From positions 1,426,001-1,490,000 of the forward strand of contig NZ_CP022881.1 in NCBI RefSeq assembly GCF_003491325.1: a stretch of DNA of 64,000 nucleotides. Reading direction: 5' to 3'. Below are positions 54,868 to 64,000 of this stretch, one piece after another. Numbering within the stretch: the first letter of the stretch is position 1; each line of letters begins with the position of its first letter. Source of the DNA: Staphylococcus sp. M0911 (lineage in GTDB: Bacteria; Bacillota; Bacilli; Staphylococcales; Staphylococcaceae). The notes beneath the pieces were generated by a model. That model did not search any database. It was given only the letters and a program-made list of their open reading frames with translations, and had not been told where the DNA came from. The position numbers and the translations under genes were made by a program.

Positions 54868-57800
54868 TTAGTTCCATTTAAATTTTGTCATACTTTGATA
54901 TTGATTTGATGTAACCTCTAAAATGAGTGGTATTCTTTGTTTTAGTTCACTAACATGGGAAATAATACCTACCATTCTTCCCGTTGATTTGAGGTTCACT
55001 AATGTATCTAGTGCGGTTTCAAGTGTTTCTTGATCTAATGTACCAAAACCTTCATCAATAAACATTGATTGAAGAGAGATACCGCCTGATTCTTGTTGAA
55101 CAATTTCACTTAAACCTAATGCTAGCGCTAGAGATGCTTGGAATGTCTCTCCACCTGATAAAGAACTGATATGTCTTGCTTTATTAGAATAAAAATCGAA
55201 AACATCAATTTCCAGACCACTAAACCCTTGAGATAAAGCTTCCCTTCTTTGCAATTGATATCTTTGACCACTCATAGTAGCAAGACGTAAATTAGCTTGT
55301 GCTATAATTTTTTCTAAATAATAAATCAGAACATAATTTTCCAATGTTAATTTTTGACTGTTTCTACCAGACAGAATTTCTGCAAGATTAAATATATCTT
55401 GTTGCTCTTTCAACTCTTTATTTAAATACTCGATATTAGATACGATTTCATCCACTTTTTGTTGATTTAATTTCAGTTGATATTCTAATGTGGCTATTTC
55501 ATGATTCAAATGTTCAAGTTCAACTTTAAGTTGTGAAAGTGCTTTTTGAATTTCTTCTATATTATCTAATTTTTTCCCTGCAACTAACTCTTTAAGTCTG
55601 TTCATTTCCAATTCATACTTATGGATTTGTTTATCATATTCTTTAATTTCATTCTCAATTTTTTCTTTTTCATTAACAATTTTAACTATATCCTGAACCT
55701 GCTCAATAGAATCTATATTTAAACGATTCATTTCAGCTTCTATCGATTGTTGTGTTTGTTTGATATCTTCTTGGATTTCATTCTTAGTTTGCTTATGATG
55801 CTGCAAGTTATTTTCTTCAATACTTAATTTTTGAGCAATTTCATTTCTATTTTGTTGATGCTCTTCAAGTGATTTTAAATAATGATCTACATTACTTTTT
55901 AGCTTTTTAAAATATGATTCAAATTCATCTATTTCAGTATGTTTAGTTGTTGATTCAAAATCATTGATTCGTATCTCACATTGTTCAATTTTTGATTCAG
56001 CATTCTTAACTTCATTTCTAATTTCAAACGTTTCTTGACGTTTTCGTTCTACTTTCTTATTCGTTTTTAAGATAAATTCATTTTCTTTTTGTTGTTTTTC
56101 TTTTTCTTCTTTCTTTCTACTGATTTTAGAATACAGATTTTCAATATCCGGTATGGAATTTTGATCAATATAAATATTATTTATTTGCTCTGTTAAATGA
56201 TTTAAAGAACTTTCCAATTTTGCTTTATCAATATTCATTTTATTAAGATCTTCTTGTAATGATTGAATTAAATTTTGCTTTTTATTAATACTATCAAAAT
56301 CAATATGTTGTCCTAATGAAGTAATTTCATTCCCGCAAATTGGACATATGTCGCCAAGTGACACGACTTGTTGAAGTTGTTCTACTAAAGTTTCTTTGTT
56401 ATTTAAATTAATTTCTGTCTTATCTATTTCATATAGCTTATTAGATAAGTCATCTATTTCAATACACTTTTGATTATAAGACGCTTTAGTGTCATTCAAC
56501 TTAGAATTTAATTCTTCTTTCATTTGCATATCATTTTTTAACTTTTCAGCTTGTTCTATTTCCTTTTCAATATTGAAAATATCTTGACTCAATTGTTCAA
56601 CATGACTGTAGTTGATTTCTTTTGATTTAATAGCTTCATTTAATTCTAATAATTCACGTTCTACTAATTCGCTTTTTTCATTTAAATTTACTAGTTGAGA
56701 GGATAAACGTTCTTTTTCTTTATAACTATTTAAATACTGAGACAAATTGTTATAGAAAGTATTAGTCTTTTCTAAATAGTCTTTTTCTATGTTTATAGAC
56801 TCCTCTTGTTCAGATAGTTGATTTAATCCTAATTGATTTTCTTCTTTTTCTTTTAATAAATTATTAATTGAATGCACAGCAATTTCTATAGATTTTTCTG
56901 CTTGATTTAACTTTTTATTGGCCGCTTCATTTCTATCGAGTAGTTGCGATAATGGTTTAATTTCATTAATCTTATTCAGTTTCGCTCGATGTTGATTAAT
57001 AAAACTTTCATTTTGCTTAAGTTGCTTTAATTCATTTTCATTTTTCTTTAACTCATTTAAATTGAATTCTAACTCTTTATTATCATTGAGTTTTTGTTCT
57101 ACTTTTTCTATTTCATTTTCATGACTTTTCTTTTGTTCATATTTTTTTCGCCCTATTTTTTCACCAAATTCATTAAATCTATGTAATACTTCATTGATTT
57201 TATCTGTTTGATGTACATTGATACTTTTTAATTCTTCTAGATCATTATTTTCAAAAGTATGGATGTCATTCCATAATCGTTCAATATTTTTATATCTTTC
57301 TTCAATTTGGATTTTTTCATTTTTAACATTTTCATTTAATCGTTTTTCTATTTCTTCAAATCGTTCACTATTAAAGAGTGTTCTTAATATCCCTTGCTTT
57401 TCTTTACTATTAGATAATAAGAATTTTTTAAATTCGCCTTGTGGCAAAATAAATAATTGTCTAAACTGTTCAGCATTAACACCAATTAAGTCGATGATAA
57501 ATTGGTTACCTGCACTCACCATACTTTCCCTTAAATCAAATTCGTTTTCTATATACTCGAAAACATTTAATTTCGCGGGAGTTTTGGTGGTATTTCCCTC
57601 TTTGACAAAAGGCCCCGTACGAACTATCTTAAATAGTTTATCATTAAGTTCAAATTCGAACGTCACTTGCATTGCTGAATTTCCATCTGCAAAATGACTT
57701 CTTAAATCATTCTCCTTTCTATTTTTAGTTGAAGCTTCGCCATATAAAGCATATACGATAGCATCAAATATCATTGTTTTACCGGAACCAGTCTTACCAC

Positions 57801-57897
57801 TAATTAAGAACAATTGATTTTGATCTATATTTCTAAAATCTATTGTTTCATTTAAGAAAGGACCAAAATTGTTCAGCTTTAACATCATTGGTTTCAA
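54868..57897 (-). CDS. sbcC: Nuclease SbcCD subunit C
   Basis: 1009 residues. Walker A GKTGSGKTMIFDAI near 34, then some 750 residues of coiled coil interrupted in the middle by the zinc hook CPICG, then signature SLSGGETFQASLALALG and Walker B MFIDEGFGTLDQETLE. It is the Rad50-like ATPase partner of SbcD and processes hairpins and blocked DNA ends. The start is TTG at 57897, 5 bp after the sbcD stop, with AAAGGAAG upstream inside sbcD. Confidence 0.95.
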   Translation of the reverse strand: MKPMMLKLNNFGPFLNETIDFRNIDQNQLFLISGKTGSGKTMIFDAIVYALYGEASTKNRKENDLRSHFADGNSAMQVTFEFELNDKLFKIVRTGPFVKEGNTTKTPAKLNVFEYIENEFDLRESMVSAGNQFIIDLIGVNAEQFRQLFILPQGEFKKFLLSNSKEKQGILRTLFNSERFEEIEKRLNENVKNEKIQIEERYKNIERLWNDIHTFENNDLEELKSINVHQTDKINEVLHRFNEFGEKIGRKKYEQKKSHENEIEKVEQKLNDNKELEFNLNELKKNENELKQLKQNESFINQHRAKLNKINEIKPLSQLLDRNEAANKKLNQAEKSIEIAVHSINNLLKEKEENQLGLNQLSEQEESINIEKDYLEKTNTFYNNLSQYLNSYKEKERLSSQLVNLNEKSELVERELLELNEAIKSKEINYSHVEQLSQDIFNIEKEIEQAEKLKNDMQMKEELNSKLNDTKASYNQKCIEIDDLSNKLYEIDKTEINLNNKETLVEQLQQVVSLGDICPICGNEITSLGQHIDFDSINKKQNLIQSLQEDLNKMNIDKAKLESSLNHLTEQINNIYIDQNSIPDIENLYSKISRKKEEKEKQQKENEFILKTNKKVERKRQETFEIRNEVKNAESKIEQCEIRINDFESTTKHTEIDEFESYFKKLKSNVDHYLKSLEEHQQNRNEIAQKLSIEENNLQHHKQTKNEIQEDIKQTQQSIEAEMNRLNIDSIEQVQDIVKIVNEKEKIENEIKEYDKQIHKYELEMNRLKELVAGKKLDNIEEIQKALSQLKVELEHLNHEIATLEYQLKLNQQKVDEIVSNIEYLNKELKEQQDIFNLAEILSGRNSQKLTLENYVLIYYLEKIIAQANLRLATMSGQRYQLQRREALSQGFSGLEIDVFDFYSNKARHISSLSGGETFQASLALALGLSEIVQQESGGISLQSMFIDEGFGTLDQETLETALDTLVNLKSTGRMVGIISHVSELKQRIPLILEVTSNQYQSMTKFKWN

Positions 57898-57902
57898 AGT
57901 AA

Positions 57903-59027
57903 TTAATCTTCCTTTCTTATCAAATCATTAATAATTTGATTCATTTTCTTTTCTTGAACATCAGTCAATTGCTCATTGGTGATTGTTTTATAAAAATTAT
58001 TAATAATTGATAGATCATCTTCTTTTTTTATTTCAATGTGTTGAATTGCTTCATGGTGCTCAAACGTTTCGTTTGTTAATGCTAATGTATTGGGATAGAT
58101 TTGTTTCAAGTTAATAATAGGATCTGTAATATGAGACATATTTCTTAATTTGAAATGGATATAATTATTCTTATTTGATACGTTTACCTTTTCTTGTATA
58201 ACGTCTTGATAATCACCTGTGACTATTTCTAATTTTCTCAATGGTTCTATTGGAACAAAATAATCTTGAATATCATTTTTTTGATTAAACTTGACTACTC
58301 GATAACCTTTAGGTTGCCCTACTTCTGAAAAAGAATATTGAAGTAATGATCCACTGTATTTAATAGTGTCTTCATTAATACTAAATGGATGATGTAAGTG
58401 TCCTAACATGACAAAATCAAAAATATTAAATGATTTTCTTTCTACTGTTTCGACAGTACCTATAGTTAATGGTCTTTCTGAATCGGATGTCTTACCACCT
58501 TGTACAGTTAAATGGCCAATCAATACATTAATGTCTTGAGGTTGAAGTGTTTCTGACATACTAGTTATACATTTATCCAATGCTTGTTGATGTGTTTGAA
58601 TTGAGTCATCTTTAAAATAGTGTTGTACTTCAGCAACAGTTGCAAAAGGTAATGTATAAAAATTGATACCATTAATACGAATGGGCTGTGTCATATTTTC
58701 TAATTTAGTTCTAATATATAAATTACTATGTTCGAACCAACTTGCACCATAATTCAAACGCTCTTTTCCATCATGATTTCCACTAATTAAAATAACTGGA
58801 ATTTTTAAATCAATATTTAACTTGGAAATCGTCTTTTCGAATAATTTAATCGTATCTTTACCTGGATATGTAGTATCGTATAAGTCTCCAGCAATAACGA
58901 TTATGTCTGGTTTTTCTTCTTTCATTTGATTTATAAATTGATCTAATACATACCTTTGATCTTCAAGTAATTGTTTACCATTTAAAATGCGACCTAGATG
59001 CCAATCTGCTGTATGGATTACCTTCAT
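57903..59027 (-). CDS. sbcD: Nuclease SbcCD subunit D
   Basis: 374 residues. Metallophosphoesterase motifs in order: [11 protein letters not shown] (Asp8, His10), [32 protein letters not shown], and MLGHLHHPF. Mre11-like nuclease. ATG follows AGGTAAAAA with GGAGGTAAAA nearby. A LexA box directly upstream makes sbcDC an SOS operon. Confidence 0.95.
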   Translation of the reverse strand: MKVIHTADWHLGRILNGKQLLEDQRYVLDQFINQMKEEKPDIIVIAGDLYDTTYPGKDTIKLFEKTISKLNIDLKIPVILISGNHDGKERLNYGASWFEHSNLYIRTKLENMTQPIRINGINFYTLPFATVAEVQHYFKDDSIQTHQQALDKCITSMSETLQPQDINVLIGHLTVQGGKTSDSERPLTIGTVETVERKSFNIFDFVMLGHLHHPFSINEDTIKYSGSLLQYSFSEVGQPKGYRVVKFNQKNDIQDYFVPIEPLRKLEIVTGDYQDVIQEKVNVSNKNNYIHFKLRNMSHITDPIINLKQIYPNTLALTNETFEHHEAIQHIEIKKEDDLSIINNFYKTITNEQLTDVQEKKMNQIINDLIRKED

Positions 59028-59042
59028 TTTTTACCTCCGAAT

Positions 59043-59056
59043 AGAACGTTTGTTCG
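59043..59056 (-). promoter_or_regulatory. LexA box of sbcDC
   Basis: AGAACGTTTGTTCG (reverse CGAACAAACGTTCT) matches the Gram-positive SOS box CGAACRNRYGTTYC except for the last base and lies 16 bp before the sbcD ATG. Confidence 0.88.
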
Positions 59057-59098
59057 TATTAATCATAATACTTTTTCTCACATATTTCAAGCAAAAAA

Positions 59099-59122
59099 CC
59101 ACTCATCTCAGTAGATAAGTGG
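59099..59122 (-). terminator. Terminator of ccdC
   Basis: CCACTTATCT and AGATGAGTGG (one G-U pair) form a stem with TTTTTT after it on the minus strand. Confidence 0.88.
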
Positions 59123-59133
59123 CTCTTATATAT

Positions 59134-59601
59134 TTAATGAACAATAGATTTTTTTACTTTTTTGTACTTGTAATACATCGCTAATCTCCATGGTACTATC
59201 ATACAAAAAGCTAATAAGAAAAACATACCAGCAATCTCTCCTGGGTCAATCTCATTGCTAATGAATATTTTTATAACAGTACGTATAACTAATAGTGATA
59301 TCAAGATAATTGGAAATGCTTTTGAACGTTTCATATAAATCTCGCTACCTTTTACTTCGAAACGTGATGTCCATATTAAGACTGTTGAAAATAAAACACC
59401 TAAGACAAAAGATTCTAGTATCTCAATCCCTGTTAATCTAAAATACGGTATTACATACATTAAAGCACCCGTTGCCATGAAAAATGGTGGTAAAATAATT
59501 TTCTTTTCATTGACTGGAAATTTTTGTGCTTTCATACGAATCACAATAACAACTGCACCCATCAAGAATGCAACTACAATTGAAAATATTAAATATGCCA
59601 C
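59134..59601 (-). CDS. ccdC: CcdC family membrane protein
   Basis: 155 residues, about five membrane segments (1-20, 38-58, 62-80, 98-116, 125-145), matching the CcdC/DUF1453 family. The start is GTG at 59601, with AGAAGGTG 5 nt upstream. CcdC lies in a cytochrome c synthesis cluster in Bacillus but is not needed there for haem attachment; its role is not known. No ccdA or cytochrome c gene is nearby. Position between tkt and acnA follows the Bacillus order. Confidence 0.8.
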   Translation of the reverse strand: MAYLIFSIVVAFLMGAVVIVIRMKAQKFPVNEKKIILPPFFMATGALMYVIPYFRLTGIEILESFVLGVLFSTVLIWTSRFEVKGSEIYMKRSKAFPIILISLLVIRTVIKIFISNEIDPGEIAGMFFLLAFCMIVPWRLAMYYKYKKVKKSIVH

Positions 59602-59804
59602 TGTTACACCTTCTCATATATTCTAAACTGCAATACTCTTTTTTAATCACGTGTTAGTATATCATTAATCATGTATATTTTCATAGCTTTTAATTTAAGA
59701 AATGCTTCCCACAAAATCAAACAATTTAAACTTTATTTAACTTTTGAATTCTCATAAAGCACTTAACTTTTATTGTAGTATAAGAATAAAACAGTATGCA
59801 TATG

Positions 59805-59987
59805 TCATTTATCATAAATGACATATCCTAACCACCAGAAAAAGAATAATAATATAACCGTGATAATAAATGTTAACAATAATCGTAAAACCACATGCAC
59901 TTTAAGTTGATTGCCAATGAATGACCCTATTAAAACCGATAAGAATGATGCAATACCTATAATGATACTATCTGGTTCTAAATTCAT
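59805..59987 (-). CDS. Small two-helix membrane protein
   Basis: 60 residues from ATG 59987 (GAGGTGAG upstream): MNLEPDSIIIGIASFLSVLI, a glycine/serine-containing first helix, then a second helix with a run of Leu/Ile/Phe and WWLGYVIYDK at the end. I do not recognise it. It lies between yneF and ccdC, where Bacillus has other small genes. Confidence 0.65.
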   Translation of the reverse strand: MNLEPDSIIIGIASFLSVLIGSFIGNQLKVHVVLRLLLTFIITVILLFFFWWLGYVIYDK

Positions 59988-60130
59988 ATTAACACTCACC
60001 TCAAAAATTAATAATTAATTATAGATTCTTAACGATAAACTTAATAATTCCAATAATCCTCACCTTATTATAAAAACATTTTAATTTTAACTTAACATTT
60101 AAGAATTGTATTTAAAAGAATGATCATATC

Positions 60131-60175
60131 AAAAAAAGGATTAAGACAGCATTTTATAACTGTCTTAATCCTTTT
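60131..60175 (-). terminator. Terminator of yneF
   Basis: A perfect 16-bp stem, AAAAGGATTAAGACAG with CTGTCTTAATCCTTTT, followed by a T-run on the minus strand. Confidence 0.93.
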
Positions 60176-60183
60176 TATCTTTT

Positions 60184-60426
60184 TTATTTCTTTTGACCTT
60201 TCATACCTTGGTCCATATTTTTGTTCATCATAGTCATCATTTGATTGATTTTCTTTTGAGAAGGTTTTTGACCCATTTGCATCATCATCATACGTAGCAT
60301 TTCTTCATTAATAGGTGGGTTTTTTTTCAAATAATCCATCATATATTTTCTAGCTAAGAAGAAACCACCAACTAAACCTGCGATTAATGCTATTACAATT
60401 AAGATAATTGCTAACCACGTTGCCAT
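60184..60426 (-). CDS. yneF: UPF0154 membrane protein YneF
   Basis: 80 residues from ATG 60426 (AAAGTGGGTGAAAC upstream): [20 protein letters not shown] is a single membrane helix, followed by [24 protein letters not shown] and a methionine-rich tail ([22 protein letters not shown]), the UPF0154 pattern. Function unknown. Follows tkt in the Bacillus order. Confidence 0.9.
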   Translation of the reverse strand: MATWLAIILIVIALIAGLVGGFFLARKYMMDYLKKNPPINEEMLRMMMMQMGQKPSQKKINQMMTMMNKNMDQGMKGQKK

Positions 60427-60640
60427 TGTTTCACCCACTTTCTTTATCCTAATGAATTTTACTAGATTCAAATATTTATTTCAAGACAAATTTAAGACTT
60501 AAAATAATGCACATCAAAAATCATAACAAATTTTCTAATTTTATTAAACGTACTTTATAAATTATTTTAATATTTAAAAACGAAGCCTGGGACATAATAA
60601 ATGTCTCAGGCTACAAATATATATTTAAATCGTCATTGAA
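60427..60640. other. Gap between yneF and tkt
   Basis: Contains the tkt terminator and otherwise nothing that I can name. Confidence 0.5.
60584..60613 (-). terminator. Terminator of tkt
   Basis: On the minus strand AGCCTGAGACAT and ATGTCCCAGGCT (one G-U) form the stem, followed by TCGTTTTTA. Confidence 0.85.
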
Positions 60641-62629
60641 TTAAAATTCACGAATTTGATTTAAAACATTTTCTTTTGTAAATCCATATTTTTCAACAAC
60701 TAAGTCGCCAGGAGCACTTGCACCAAATCCATCGATACCAATGACTTTACCTTGAGTACCGACATATTTATGCCAACCTAATGTTGATGCCATTTCAATA
60801 GCTACACGTTTAGTAATATTTGAAGGAATCACAGATTCTTTGTAGTCTTCTGATTGTTGTTCGAATGCGAACCAGTTTGGCATAGAAACCACTCGAACAC
60901 CTTTACCTTGTGCGTCTAAATCTTTAGCTGCTTCAACCGCTAAGCTTACTTCAGAACCAGTTGCTAATAATAAATATTCAGGTGTTTCTTTAGATTCATA
61001 AACGACATATGCACCTTTACGCACACCTTCTTCTACTGTTTCTTCTGAAACATCTAAAGTTGGTAAATTTTGACGTGTAAGTACTAATGATGTAGGCGTG
61101 CTTTCAGATTCTAAAGCAACTTCCCAAGCAACTCTTGTTTCATTACCATCTGCTGGACGAATAACATTCATGTTAGGAATTGCACGTAATCCAGCTAATT
61201 GTTCAATTGGTTCATGAGTAGGACCATCTTCACCTACTGCAATAGAATCATGAGTAAATACAAATGTTGAATTTAATCCCATTATTGCTGATAAACGTAA
61301 TGCAGGTTTTAAGTAGTCACTAAAAACAAAGAATGTTGCCCCGTATGGATGTAATCCACCGTGAGCTGCCATACCGTTAACAGCTGCGCCCATACCAAAT
61401 TCACGAACACCAAACCAAATGTTTTTGCCATCACGATTATCTTTATCATAATCTTTAGCATCTTTAACATTTGACTTATTTGAACCAGCTAAGTCTGCAG
61501 ATCCACCAAAGAATGATGGCACATGTTTACTTAATGCTTGAATAACTTCACCTGAGTCAGCACGAGATGCTGCATTATGTTCTGCATCAAATTTAGGTAA
61601 TTCTTTTTCATAATTTTGTGGTAATTTACCACTAATCGCTAATTTGAACTCTTCAGCTAGTTCTGGATAAGATTTACTATATTCTTCAACTTTATTTTTC
61701 CAATTTTCTTCATGCTCATTAGCACGTTTTAACATTGTAGAATTGAAGATATCGTAAACTTCTTGTGGTACATTAAATCGTTTTTCAGGATCTAAACCGT
61801 ATGCTTCTAATGTTAATTTACGTTCATCTTCACCTAATGGAGCACCATGTACGCCGTTAGTACCTGATTTATTTGGAGAACCAAAACCTATTACTGTTTT
61901 TACTTCAATAATAGTTGGTCCTTGTTGAGATTTAGCTTTATTAATTGCATTATCAATTTCTTCTAAGTCATTTCCATCTTTAACTAAGATGTAATTCCAT
62001 CCATATGATTCAAAACGTGATTGCGTTTTTTCAGAAAAGGCTTTATCTAAATCACCATCTAATGAAATATCATTTGAATCATATAAAACGATTAACTTAT
62101 CTAATTGGTTATGGCCGGCAAAAGAAGCTGCCTCATGTGAAATACCTTCCATTAAGTCGCCATCTGACGCAAGTACATAAGTATAATGATCTACTACATT
62201 ATAATTATCTTTGTTAAATTTACCTGCTAAATGACTTTCCGCTAAAGCCATACCTACTGACATTGCAAAACCTTGTCCTAGTGGACCTGTTGTTACTTCT
62301 ACGCCATCAGTATGTTTGAATTCTGGATGTCCTGGAGTTTTAGAACCCCATTGTCTAAATTGTTTAAGTTCATCCATTTCTAAGCTACCAGATACATGTA
62401 ATAAGCTATATAATAATGCCGAACCATGTCCTGCTGATAATACAAATCTATCTCTGTTAAAATAATCTTTAGATTGGGGATTAAAATTTAGGTGTCTTGT
62501 CCATAGTGTGTATGCCATTGGTGCTGCACCCATTGGTAAACCAGGGTGTCCTGAATTGGCTTTCTCTATTGTATCGATACTTAAAGCACGAATCGTATCG
62601 ATTGCTAATTGATCTTCTTTATTAAACAT
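60641..62629 (-). CDS. tkt: Transketolase
   Basis: 662 residues. N-terminal [24 protein letters not shown]/metal motif [19 protein letters not shown], transketolase motif [21 protein letters not shown], and C-terminal domain [12 protein letters not shown]-dependent transfer of two-carbon units in the pentose phosphate pathway. ATG follows AGAAGGGAAG. Confidence 0.96.
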   Translation of the reverse strand: MFNKEDQLAIDTIRALSIDTIEKANSGHPGLPMGAAPMAYTLWTRHLNFNPQSKDYFNRDRFVLSAGHGSALLYSLLHVSGSLEMDELKQFRQWGSKTPGHPEFKHTDGVEVTTGPLGQGFAMSVGMALAESHLAGKFNKDNYNVVDHYTYVLASDGDLMEGISHEAASFAGHNQLDKLIVLYDSNDISLDGDLDKAFSEKTQSRFESYGWNYILVKDGNDLEEIDNAINKAKSQQGPTIIEVKTVIGFGSPNKSGTNGVHGAPLGEDERKLTLEAYGLDPEKRFNVPQEVYDIFNSTMLKRANEHEENWKNKVEEYSKSYPELAEEFKLAISGKLPQNYEKELPKFDAEHNAASRADSGEVIQALSKHVPSFFGGSADLAGSNKSNVKDAKDYDKDNRDGKNIWFGVREFGMGAAVNGMAAHGGLHPYGATFFVFSDYLKPALRLSAIMGLNSTFVFTHDSIAVGEDGPTHEPIEQLAGLRAIPNMNVIRPADGNETRVAWEVALESESTPTSLVLTRQNLPTLDVSEETVEEGVRKGAYVVYESKETPEYLLLATGSEVSLAVEAAKDLDAQGKGVRVVSMPNWFAFEQQSEDYKESVIPSNITKRVAIEMASTLGWHKYVGTQGKVIGIDGFGASAPGDLVVEKYGFTKENVLNQIREF

Positions 62630-62762
62630 TATATTTTCTTCCCTTCTTCAAATAATACCTCAAATTAATTATAACTTATTTTAATATAAATTCATAAAGA
62701 AAAATCTGAAAAATCCCTCAGTTTTTCTATTAAAATAAATCTAAAATGATAAAATTTCACGC

Positions 62763-62999
62763 TTATTTTTCTTTCTTATTCTGTTGAATTTTCTTTAATT
62801 TTTCAGGAGTAACGTCATTACCTTCTGGATCTATCACTTTAGTATTTTCTAATTGCTTTTTGAATCCCTCTCTAAATGAATCAAGATATTTTTTTCTTAA
62901 CTTAGATTGCTCTTTTGCTTCCTCGTTAGTTAAACCTTGCTCTTTCTTCTTTTTAGCTAATTCATTAATTCTATCAATATTCAAATCATTTTTAGACAT
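62763..62999 (-). CDS. UPF0291 (DUF896) protein, YnzC-like
   Basis: 78 residues, all charged and helical: LNIDRINELAKKKKEQGLTNEEAKEQ, LRKKYLDSFREGFKKQLENTKVIDPEGNDVTPEKLK. This is the DUF896 pattern; Bacillus YnzC sits at the same place, in the SOS operon with yneA. Cytoplasmic, function unknown. ATG follows AGGAAGTTGA. Confidence 0.9.
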   Translation of the reverse strand: MSKNDLNIDRINELAKKKKEQGLTNEEAKEQSKLRKKYLDSFREGFKKQLENTKVIDPEGNDVTPEKLKKIQQNKKEK

Positions 63000-63133
63000 T
63001 CAACTTCCTACTTTCATCTCAATTATTGTTCAATTATATATATATCATAATTTTCTAACCTTATATCATATATTTTTATATTCTTATAATAATATAGCGT
63101 TGATAAACCTTCCATAAAATATAACAAAAAAAA

Positions 63134-63159
63134 TGAGCATAACCAAATCGTTACGCTCA
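63134..63159 (-). terminator. Terminator of sosA
   Basis: On the minus strand TGAGCGTAAC and GTTATGCTCA (one mismatch) form a stem, followed by TTTTTTTTG. Confidence 0.85.
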
Positions 63160-63181
63160 CTTTCTCTTTATTTAATCTATC

Positions 63182-63415
63182 TTAGTGGGCTAATGCGAAC
63201 ATAGACCCAGATTTATGTTCGCTGTTCCCATCATTATTAGGTACTTGATGTTCATTTTGGTTAGCATTCTGATGAATTTCATGATCTGTCATTTCGTACG
63301 TTTGTTCTGAATGTGCACTTTGATTAACACTTAAGAAGAATACTAAAAAGATAAGGCAAGATACTAAAAACACTGCTATATATGTTAAAAATGTCTTTGT
63401 TTGTTTTGTTAACAT
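63182..63415 (-). CDS. sosA: SOS-induced cell division inhibitor SosA
   Basis: 77 residues from ATG 63415 (TAGGAGTG upstream), the length of S. aureus SosA. A short cytoplasmic N-terminus, one membrane helix (about 10-30, [20 protein letters not shown]) and an extracellular Asn/Gln/His-rich tail that SosA needs for activity. Like Bacillus YneA it stops septation while DNA is repaired, but it has no LysM domain. Divergent from lexA; LexA boxes lie in between. Confidence 0.92.
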   Translation of the reverse strand: MLTKQTKTFLTYIAVFLVSCLIFLVFFLSVNQSAHSEQTYEMTDHEIHQNANQNEHQVPNNDGNSEHKSGSMFALAH

Positions 63416-63428
63416 GAATTTCACTCCT

Positions 63429-63526
63429 AGAACGTTCGTTTGTATTTATAATTTAACAGAACAGATGTTCCATGTCAACACTTTAACGAACAAACGTTTG
63501 TTATTTGATTATAGAGATGCTATAAT
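63429..63526. promoter_or_regulatory. lexA: sosA-lexA control region: three LexA boxes, lexA promoter
   Basis: Boxes: AGAACGTTCGTTTG (63429-63442, near sosA), AGAACAGATGTTCC (63458-63471, middle) and CGAACAAACGTTTG (63487-63500, near lexA). The lexA promoter is TTGTTA (63498-63503) and TATAAT (63521-63526), spacer 17 bp; its -35 overlaps the third box, so LexA represses itself. The first two fit control of sosA. Confidence 0.88.
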
Positions 63527-63557
63527 AAACTTAAATAAAACTAGGGAGTGCCTATAT

Positions 63558-64000
63558 ATGAGAGAATTAACGAAAAGACAAAGCGAAATATATGATTACA
63601 TTAAGCAGATTGTTCAATCAAAAGGGTATCCGCCAAGTGTTCGCGAAATTGGTGAAGCAGTAGGATTGGCCTCAAGTTCAACCGTTCATGGTCATTTATC
63701 AAGATTAGAAGAAAAAGGCTATATTAAACGCGATCCTACTAAACCTAGAGCAATTGAAATTGTTAGCGAACAATTAAACGATAATATTAGTATGGAAGAA
63801 ACGATTCATGTTCCTGTAATAGGTAAAGTAACAGCCGGTATTCCAATTACTGCAGTCGAGAATATTGAAGAATACTTTCCATTACCTGAACACTTAACTT
63901 CCACACATAATAGCGATATCTTTATTTTAAATGTTGTTGGAGACAGTATGATTGAAGCAGGTATTCTTGATGGCGATAAAGTCATCGTTCGTAGTCAAAC
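63558..64000 (+). CDS. lexA: LexA repressor, incomplete at right edge
   Basis: About 147 residues are in the window: [20 protein letters not shown] and [20 protein letters not shown] form the N-terminal winged helix; the RecA-dependent cleavage site is VTAGIPI (Ala-Gly), and the catalytic serine lies in [10 protein letters not shown]. The catalytic lysine would follow just past the edge. ATG follows AGGGAGTGCC. It represses the SOS genes whose boxes occur in this window. Confidence 0.95.
   Translation, partial: MRELTKRQSEIYDYIKQIVQSKGYPPSVREIGEAVGLASSSTVHGHLSRLEEKGYIKRDPTKPRAIEIVSEQLNDNISMEETIHVPVIGKVTAGIPITAVENIEEYFPLPEHLTSTHNSDIFILNVVGDSMIEAGILDGDKVIVRSQ

Noticed and set aside
57218-57697. 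Plus-strand open frame of 159 codons inside sbcC
   Set aside because: It is the reverse of the SbcC coding sequence, rich in Ser/Leu/Phe as such shadows are, without a start signal.

Overview
The window is chromosomal DNA of a low-GC Firmicute, almost certainly Staphylococcus. The strongest markers are an adjacent femA-femB pair (pentaglycine bridge enzymes), mprF, msrR, a SosA-type SOS division inhibitor divergent from lexA, and a gene order that mixes the known staphylococcal core with the Bacillus order lexA-yneA-ynzC-tkt-yneF-ccdC-citB-yneP-yneR-plsY-parE-parC-alsT. I cannot name the species. ParC has Asp at position 84, as in several coagulase-negative species. Nearly all of the window is core chromosome. 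I see no transposase, integrase, CRISPR array, rRNA or tRNA.

Layout. 1-3760 (minus): lysine/diaminopimelate operon lysC-asd-dapA-dapB behind an L-box lysine riboswitch. 3812-4160: three near-identical 122-bp tandem repeats without a gene. 4265-6920: a YbiT-like ABC-F ATPase and divergent cvfB. 7130-11901: phosphate operon pstS-C-A-B-phoU behind a phased PhoP box array. 12020-17769: pepF, a small membrane protein and a nickel/peptide ABC transporter (nikBCDE) without a binding protein. 17859-19707: a Fur-controlled siderophore-type lipoprotein and a Cof-type HAD phosphatase. 19714-20543: a gene-free stretch with strong hairpins. 20544-23102: femA-femB. 23545-30458: trpEGDCFBA behind two tandem tryptophan T-boxes. 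30473-32743: M42 peptidase and divergent tyrA. 32843-34443: a frameshifted Y-family polymerase under SOS control, divergent from a tautomerase. 34494-38748: msrR, msrA, mprF. 38995-42999: AI-2E family permease, glcT, alsT. 43187-47589: parE-parC. 47793-54792: plsY, yneR, thioesterase, acnA, opuD2, mscL. 54868-63415: sbcD-sbcC, ccdC, small membrane proteins, tkt, ynzC-like gene, sosA. 63558 to the end: the start of lexA.

Themes. Amino acid supply is controlled by RNA: a lysine riboswitch, two Trp T-boxes, and CodY-like sites at tyrA and lysC. Envelope functions are dense (lysine/DAP, femAB, mprF, msrR, plsY, mscL). A LexA circuit is visible from its operators: two sites at the polymerase gene, one at sbcD, and three between sosA and lexA. 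Most intergenic gaps hold a clear hairpin terminator, so the gaps that hold something else stand out: the 122-bp repeats, the 830-bp gap beside femB, and the nested hairpin in front of alsT.

Several natural starts differ from the longest open frame. I moved them to the codon with a proper ribosome binding site (cvfB, nikC, nikD, the siderophore lipoprotein, the HAD gene, femA, trpA, trpF, glcT, alsT, plsY, yneF, sosA and others). TTG starts are likely for lysC, trpE, parC, sbcC, nikD and alsT.
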